Shown: positions 6,701 to 10,427 of the stretch, in pieces
Numbering within the stretch: position 1 is the stretch's first letter
How the letters are laid out: each line of letters starts with the position of its first letter
Source: Phoronis ovalis
Lineage: Eukaryota; Phoronida; Phoronidae
Length of the DNA stretch: 10,427 nucleotides
Direction of reading: 5' to 3'
Assembly: GCA_028565635.1 (NCBI GenBank)
Contig: JAOXYB010028090.1
Span: 1 to 10,427 of the forward strand
Position numbers and translations under genes: made by a program
The notes under the pieces: model-generated
Seen by the model: only the letters and a program-made list of their open reading frames with translations
What the model was told of the DNA's origin: nothing
The model's database searches: none

Positions 6701-8788
6701 TTCAAGCAATTGTTTCTGTCTGTCTAAGCCGTTTTCTAGCTTCCTTAAAGTTTCCTCAGAAAGTTTATGCCTAAAAGCGTCTCTAATTTGTTTCATATAA
6801 TCGTCCCCGTATTGTTCTTTAAGGCGCGATTGAACTGACTCGGGGATATTTAAGGTTAGTGCAAGTTTAGACAGTATCGACCTTTTTTTCTTGTTTTCAA
6901 CATCAGTACTGGTGTGTCTTTTCTTTCGCTTTGGTCCTGCTGTTGTGGTATCGTTAGCTACGTACTCGTAGTCATAAGAATTTGGTTCCGTCGTTGTGTT
7001 GTTACCAATTTCCAGAGTCTCATTACCACGCCCAGTGACTAAAGTATCGTTTGCATTCGTTACGTTTGTATTCCCTATGATCGAAGTACCGTTTGCATTC
7101 TCATCGACCAAAGTTCCGTTTGAACCCCCATATAGAACATATTCTGTTATTTCGTCTGCTAGACTCGGGGAACTGCTTTGACTTTCACCTGTTGGTTCGG
7201 ATGTTGTGGCTACGACTTCACCAATGTCGTCTATGTCTGATTCTTCTTCGGCTTCGAGTTCCTGTTGTTCTAATATCAGATCGTACCATTCATGCAGTTC
7301 GTTGTCCAGGATTGCCAACGTTTGATATCGTGCACTTTCATAGATTTTTTCTTTACGCATAATGTTTAAATTACAAATGGACACTGCTGGGAACACTTGA
7401 GTCTCCCTAAAATGTAACGCTCATGCAACTCATATTAACCGTTCTATTCAAGAAAAGACACTCAATTACTTTATGGAAATAGGAATGTTCGGAATATCGT
7501 AATACAAAGTATTAGCAAAATGTACATAGTTGATTCAATTCATATGAACTGTACATAGTAGTAATTCACTTTTGTCCTTAGTTGTGGATATATCTAGTAA
7601 AACCAACATTTAAAAAAAACGCATAACTTACTGTTAGTAGTAAAATTGTTCAAGTCGAAATGTTTTAAGAGAAAAATAATATGGAGGACTTAAAATTAAA
7701 TTAAACATATGCAACTCAAAAGGTAGGGTTTGATGAATCCTTGATACCTACGGGGTCTTTACAATTTAACAGATAACGTCTATGAATTAAAATCTTTCTA
7801 ATGACACTTGTAAAATATATCAAGGCAGAAAAAGAAAGATACCTTCTGCTTTTAATTAAAACATGATAGACGGGTTACAATCTGATAAGTTTAGATGAAC
7901 ATGACAAAAGAGCAAATAACATTACCGAAAAAATAACGTCATCACAACTTGAGAAAAGACTAACATCCCTTCGTACAGATTAGGCACACAAAGAGGACAG
8001 TTCAATATTATATAAATTTTTTATATAAAAAAACTATATATTGGCAAAAACAGTTACAAAATAACACATGTTTCCCACAATATGCATGAAAGAGATATCA
8101 GCAGAAGAGTAAACGCTGGTTTTAATAAATCATGTTTAATTTGTTCTTCAAGGAAAATAAGAGAAAAGGCAATAGTATATCTCATGTAATAAAAAAACGT
8201 GCGTCAGAGAATTTTGAGTCCTGATCTTGTCACAACAAACCTGCAGTCAAACTATTTTTCATCTGATAATCACTTTGAAACGCGAAAACCAAAATAAAAA
8301 AATACATGAATAAACGGTATCCTTTCAAAGGAGTCTAGGACGGGTTATTAATAGTAAGAAGTTATTTATTGTGCTCTATATTTATACAAAAGCCTCAAAG
8401 CTTAACTTTTACCTGTTTTTTATTTCTGTCTTTATTAAACAATGCATACTATTGAAGTTATCAAATAATTATGCATGACGACATTAAAACATAAGGGATG
8501 CAAGGAAGCTGACCCTAGTTTAATACACATTTCGTATACTTACACTCGAGCAACTTCAGTTTTAACCACAACCTCATAGTTAAGAAAAGTCGTCACCAAC
8601 ATGTATGTTTGTGCACTAAATCCTGTCACTGCTCCAAGGAACACAACTGTCCACAGTACACGGCGGAACGTAGTCTTGGCAGTAACCACGTGAGGTAAAC
8701 CATGAAATGTACCATTACCAATATACTCATCAATAGCCTCTCGCACGGTTAACTGTTCCTCGGCAGTGTGGTTTGTTGTACTGGACAT
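3620..8788 (-). CDS. DEG/ENaC family sodium channel subunit, 5' six exons, 3' end outside window
   Basis: This is a subunit of a trimeric, typically amiloride-sensitive sodium channel of the plasma membrane. Joining 8788-8544, 7406-6689, 6091-5972, 5300-5146, 4166-4063 and 3783-3620 gives 502 codons with no stop, every junction being GT-AG and phase-matched. Hallmarks in order: His-Gly gating motif (H29-G30), TM1 (about 44-66), FPAVSICN (87-94), a long finger domain, C403/C410, GNCYTFN (424-430), GLRLTMD (448-454) and the IHAHNETPIPEEAG palm segment (474-487). Interval C93-C426 is 333 residues, against about 100 in ASIC1 and about 170 in alpha-ENaC. The finger holds glycosylation repeats, furin sites and a Tyr/Asp tract. 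The thumb, pre-TM2 degenerin site, TM2 selectivity filter and C-terminus are not in the window. Ligand or gating stimulus (peptide, proton, protease, mechanical) cannot be told from what is visible. Family assignment is firm; subfamily is open. Confidence 0.95.
4063..4166 (-). CDS. Exon 5: GNCYTFN palm segment
   Basis: This exon completes R413, encodes residues 414-447, and gives one base of G448. The acceptor CCGTCTATTTCAG precedes 4166 and the donor is GTACGT at 4062-4057. The peptide DFSLFHNRFYGNCYTFNN contains the most diagnostic internal motif of the DEG/ENaC family (Y-G-x-C-Y-T-F-N). C426 is expected to pair with C93. The following ILGPVYKTRKWGSQYG leads to the next palm strand. Confidence 0.96.
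4167..5145 (-). other. Intron 4 (979 bp)
   Basis: GT-AG intron, phase 2. A 70-codon minus-strand open stretch at 4403-4191 ends at the exon 5 acceptor region. It has no likeness to channel sequence and is not needed, since exons 4 and 5 join within the conserved CGPRDFSLF. I treat it as intronic. Confidence 0.75.
5146..5300 (-). CDS. Exon 4: distal finger domain with paired cysteines
   Basis: This exon encodes residues 362-412 and two bases of R413. The acceptor is a T-run ending TTTTTTTTAG at 5301, and the donor is GTAAAT at 5145-5140. The protein contains sequon N368-F-S, a stretch of helix-favouring residues (PSVEELLTYSPTAEEMIKQC), and C403-x6-C410-G-P. That pattern matches the C-x-W-x-G-x-x-C-x-x-x-N/D-F segment preceding the GNCYTFN strand in ENaC/ASIC proteins. 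Reading continues without a break into exon 5 as CGPRDFSLF. Confidence 0.93.
5301..5971 (-). other. Intron 3 (671 bp) with purine/pyrimidine-switching repeats
   Basis: GT-AG intron, phase 0. From about 5385 to 5900 it is made of alternating purine runs (AAGGAAAAAGGAAAG) and pyrimidine runs (TTTTTTTTTCCTTATTC). TTTTCCTTATTC occurs at 5394-5405 and again at 5791-5802, and its exact reverse complement GAATAAGGAAAA lies at 5472-5483. The words GAGGGTTT and TTTCGAT(A/C) also recur. It could be a degraded repeat or mobile-element insertion, but I see no terminal repeats or coding capacity. Confidence 0.65.
5972..6091 (-). CDS. Exon 3: furin site and Tyr/Asp-rich finger segment
   Basis: This exon encodes residues 322-361 in exactly 40 codons, phase 0 at both ends. 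The acceptor TGCTCTTTATCAG precedes 6091 and the donor GTAAGT is at 5971-5966. It opens NTHQRERRQ, giving a second perfect furin consensus R-E-R-R (326-329; 6079-6068). From N335 to F360 the segment is dominated by Tyr and Asp (YEDYYSYDYLYDYTDD at 336-351), which is unusual for the family and resembles tyrosine-sulfation substrates. An upstream acceptor-like AG near 6140 can be excluded because that frame hits a TGA. Confidence 0.9.
6092..6688 (-). other. Intron 2 (597 bp)
   Basis: GT-AG intron inside the finger domain, phase 0. Nothing else is recognisable. Confidence 0.8.
6689..7406 (-). CDS. Exon 2: first palm strand and expanded finger domain
   Basis: This exon encodes residues 83-321 after completing V82. 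The acceptor is ACATTTTAG at 7407 and the donor GTAAGG at 6688-6683. It opens with ETQVFPAVSICNLN, the DEG/ENaC palm signature with conserved C93. There follow a helix-like stretch (about 99-131), an acidic linker (132-146), a Ser/Thr-rich linker, a run of 9-residue glycosylation repeats (178-219), SYDYEYV (225-231), two basic cleavage-like clusters (241-245 and 253-257), and a charged, probably helical region (about 263-321) rich in Lys, Glu and Leu. Such linkers are unusually long for the family. The exon is open throughout, so I see no sign of decay. Confidence 0.93.
6881..6931 (-). other. Furin-type basic cleavage cluster in the finger domain
   Basis: KRKKR at residues 241-245 contains R-K-K-R, which fits the furin consensus R-X-(K/R)-R, with cleavage expected after R245. 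NKKKR at 253-257 has Lys at P4 and is weaker. In vertebrate alpha- and gamma-ENaC, cleavage in this same part of the finger removes an inhibitory tract and raises open probability. Use of these sites here is inferred. Confidence 0.6.
6995..7120 (-). repeat. In-exon 9-codon repeats encoding N-glycosylation sequons
   Basis: Sequons start at N178, N187, N196, N201, N210, N217 and N218, and a further one, N233, lies beyond. Spacing is mostly nine residues, with blocks such as NGTLVDENA, NGTSIIGNT, NDTLVTGRG and NETLEIGN. At DNA level the words GTACCGTTTGCATTC and GTATCGTTTGCATTC (plus strand) recur, so the protein repeat reflects a 27-bp minisatellite within the exon. The region is extracellular in the channel topology, so glycosylation is plausible. 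Confidence 0.8.
7407..8543 (-). other. Intron 1 (1137 bp)
   Basis: This is AT-rich GT-AG intron sequence separating TM1 from the FPAVSICN exon. I see no open frame of note, RNA gene or transposon ends in it. A short self-complementary stretch of A/T lies near 8008-8040 (TATATAA...TTATATA). Confidence 0.8.
8544..8788 (-). CDS. Exon 1: N-terminus and TM1 of the DEG/ENaC subunit
   Basis: This exon encodes residues 1-81 plus two bases of V82. The start ATG (8788-8786) has A at -3, and an in-frame TAA lies 12 bases upstream (8800-8798) with no AG between, so the start is well supported. The cytosolic N-terminus carries FHGLPHV (residues 28-34), the His-Gly motif that controls open probability in this family. 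It is followed by the basic FRR and a hydrophobic TM1 at about 44-66 (WTVVFLGAVTGFSAQTYMLV). After TM1, NYEVVVKTEV begins the first palm strand. The donor GTAAGT (8543-8538) follows CGAGT. Confidence 0.94.
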
Positions 8789-9507
8789 GGTTTTATGTTA
8801 CTTTAAGCAACCATATGTTTTTTAAAACTGTTTTGAAACAAACTCGGTATTATTTGAAATCTCATATAGCATCATTAAACCTTAACGCATCAAATAAGTC
8901 AGCACTTATTAAAATTAAAATTTTAAATTTATACGACAAGCTACATAATAATCGCCGGAAACTTCGTTTTATAGACCATGTCTATAGAACATGCTTGTTA
9001 ATTAGTAATATACCCATTAACAAATTAAAACCGAGCTCTTGCTGCTAATTATTCATTATACAGAATTTAATGCATCGTATTTTGCAACTGTTACGTTACT
9101 TAGCCGGTTACTATGGGTACAGAAGCATGCATTTGTGATGCTGCTGTTCATGAACACCCGTTGTTTGGGTTTTACTAGATCCGTGTGAAGCCCTTCCTGC
9201 ACTACTTTTGGTGTCTAAGTTATTTATTAAATGTTCATGACGTAAGAATAATGAGTGAATAAGCGTTCAATAATTGATTATAATTCTTTTATAAAATTCG
9301 TCTCCATTGTTTTCCTCAGTTAGATTTTGCCTGTATCGTTGATAGGGGTCACAAAACTGTTCAATAATAAATAATTGCAATAATTAAGTAAGTGCGATGT
9401 GTTAAAATTTAAACACTTAAACTCAAGTAGTATTATTTGCAGCGGCTGGAGGAAAATTACTTTACCTTTAATATGATCAGCTAGGCGACACTGGTGGATT
9501 TAGCTGT

Positions 9508-9527
9508 TGAATTAATTAATTCACGTG
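9508..9527. promoter_or_regulatory. TAATTA palindrome abutting a CACGTG E-box
   Basis: A perfect 16-bp palindrome, TGAATTAATTAATTCA (9508-9523), contains overlapping TAATTA homeodomain words. It overlaps by two bases the CACGTG E-box (9522-9527), the bHLH (USF/Myc/CLOCK type) consensus. Composite use is speculative. Confidence 0.35.
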
Positions 9528-9623
9528 GCAAGAGTAACCAATTAAGATTTAAATTGGTATATTTTTAATTCATTGTTAAAAATGAGAGAAAAAATGGCAT
9601 TTCATGATATTGCATATTGTACA

Positions 9624-9631
9624 TTATATAA
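9624..9631. promoter_or_regulatory. TATA-like palindrome
   Basis: TTATATAA lies about 105 bp downstream of the CRE pair as read on the minus strand, next to a CGCGCG island. It would place a transcription start near 9595 and a long 5' UTR or a leader intron before the ATG. AT-rich DNA makes chance matches common. Confidence 0.3.
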
Positions 9632-9681
9632 CGCGCGACAGCTTCATCTTTATTTAAATGCAAATTTATAAGTCTCTACTT

Positions 9682-9718
9682 ATGTGTGAGTCTCTGTGTG
9701 TGTGTGTTAGTGTGTGCG
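9682..9718. repeat. GT-rich microsatellite
   Basis: Interrupted TG runs, the longest at about 9695-9707, lie between the TATA-like word and the CRE pair. Such runs are often length-polymorphic. Confidence 0.75.
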
Positions 9719-9735
9719 TACACAAGTAACCGATA

Positions 9736-9754
9736 TGACGTCATAGTGACGTCA
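9736..9754. promoter_or_regulatory. Pair of perfect CRE sites (TGACGTCA)
   Basis: TGACGTCA occurs at 9736-9743 and 9747-9754, start-to-start 11 bp, about one helical turn. This palindromic word is the full consensus bound by CREB/ATF bZIP dimers. The pair lies about 950 bp upstream of the channel ATG. Function is inferred from sequence only. Confidence 0.55.
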
Positions 9755-10272
9755 ACTATCATGTATTTGTGGATATTTATTTCTTAAGAAATAGAAAATA
9801 CTACTAGTTGTAAACTTCAGCTAGTACATAATAATAGACAAATGTGCTTTGTACTTGTTGAATTGTTTTTCTGTACATCGTTATAACTGCTACGCATTAT
9901 TTTTTTACTTTCAGATCTTGCTCTAGAGAAAATACTGGATGATTGTGATATCAGTCAGTAAAATCAGAGGAGCAATAACTTGTCTGTAAGGTGGCATTAT
10001 ACATTTTAATTTATTATCTGTTAAATATATCATTTGCGCAATTAAATAATTATTCGATAAGATATATCTAGAGCTTTTAAAATATTATTGTGTATATATG
10101 CATTACACTTAATAACTCTTATTTGAAAAACGCTAACACCTCCTCTTATATACTTATATTAAAGGCGCATAGATTGGCTTGTAGTGATATTCAAATTTTA
10201 AATAAACCCATAAATCCACTTAATTTATAACATCATCTTAACAAACCACTTGTCACAATTAAACTTAGTTGC

Positions 10273-10427
10273 CAACTGACTATCCGTCTAACCGTCTAAA
10301 TCATAAACTGACTATCCATCTAACAGTCTACATCATAAACTGACTATCCGTCTAACAGTCTACATCATAAACTGACTATCCGTCTAACAGTCTACATCAT
10401 AAACTGACTATCCGTCTAACAGTCTAC
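10273..10427. repeat. 32-bp minisatellite, truncated by window edge
   Basis: Units start at 10273, 10305, 10337, 10369 and 10401, each reading (A)AACTGACTATCCGTCTAAC followed by AGTCTACATCAT. The first is diverged (CGTCTAAATCAT), the second has CCATC, and the last three are identical, so the array probably goes on to the right. Within a unit, CGTCTAAC and AGTCTACA look like an older ~11-bp sub-repeat. Confidence 0.95.

Larger units (their letters stand above)
8789..10272. other. Upstream region of the channel gene, no confident gene
   Basis: This AT-rich stretch precedes the channel start codon and should hold its 5' UTR and promoter. A plus-strand open stretch at 8773-9048 overlaps exon 1 antisense and shows no recognisable domain. 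A plus-strand sequence at 9898-9914 resembles a splice acceptor (TTATTTTTTTACTTTCAG), followed by 15 open codons and TAA, with AATAAA at 10201-10206. It might be a 3'-terminal exon of another gene, but this is weak. Confidence 0.5.

Noticed and set aside
6996-7362. Plus-strand frames of 61 and 89 codons opposite exon 2
   Set aside because: They are antisense shadows of the channel exon, which is supported by family motifs and splice sites.
8008-8040. TATA-rich palindrome in intron 1 as a promoter
   Set aside because: It is plain A/T low complexity inside an intron, with no other promoter word nearby.
8773-9048. 91-codon plus-strand frame as a gene
   Set aside because: It overlaps the well-supported first channel exon in antisense, has AT-driven Lys/Asn/Leu composition and no known domain.

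Overview
The window looks like nuclear DNA of an intron-rich, AT-rich invertebrate. A mollusc or other lophotrochozoan is my best guess. The grounds are one gene split by GT-AG introns, a degenerin/epithelial sodium channel (DEG/ENaC) of invertebrate style, and tandem repeats rich in TGACCT/AGGTCA words. The species cannot be fixed from the sequence alone. No rRNA, tRNA, CRISPR array or bacterial-type operon was seen.

Layout: positions 1-2991 are a tandem array of a roughly 328/475-bp repeat with internal ~147-bp sub-repeats. Positions 2992-3619 are non-coding and hold a small 32-bp duplication. Positions 3620-8788 hold, on the minus strand, six consecutive coding exons of one DEG/ENaC channel subunit: 8788-8544, 7406-6689, 6091-5972, 5300-5146, 4166-4063 and 3783-3620. 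They join with matching phases (2,0,0,2,1,0) into 502 codons without a stop. They cover the cytosolic N-terminus with its His-Gly gating motif, TM1, the FPAVSICN palm strand, a very long finger domain, the GNCYTFN motif and the GLRLT palm strand. The thumb, the rest of the palm, TM2 and the C-terminus are missing. They presumably lie beyond the left edge, so the tandem array would sit in intron 6.

Positions 8789-10272 lie upstream of the channel's start codon. No confident gene is present. The stretch holds promoter-like words: two perfect cAMP-response elements 11 bp apart, a TATA-like palindrome, and an E-box abutting a TAATTA palindrome, plus a GT-rich microsatellite. The right edge (10273-10427) is a 32-bp minisatellite running out of the window.

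The most interesting element is the channel's finger domain. It is about three times the ASIC1 length between the conserved cysteines. It carries an exon-encoded run of 9-residue N-glycosylation repeats, two consensus furin sites (after R245 and R329) plus one weaker basic site, and a Tyr/Asp-rich tract that could be sulfated. This suggests a channel activated by proteolysis through its own, probably independently evolved, inhibitory tract. The satellite array, with its embedded everted nuclear-receptor half-sites and palindromes, is the second point of interest.
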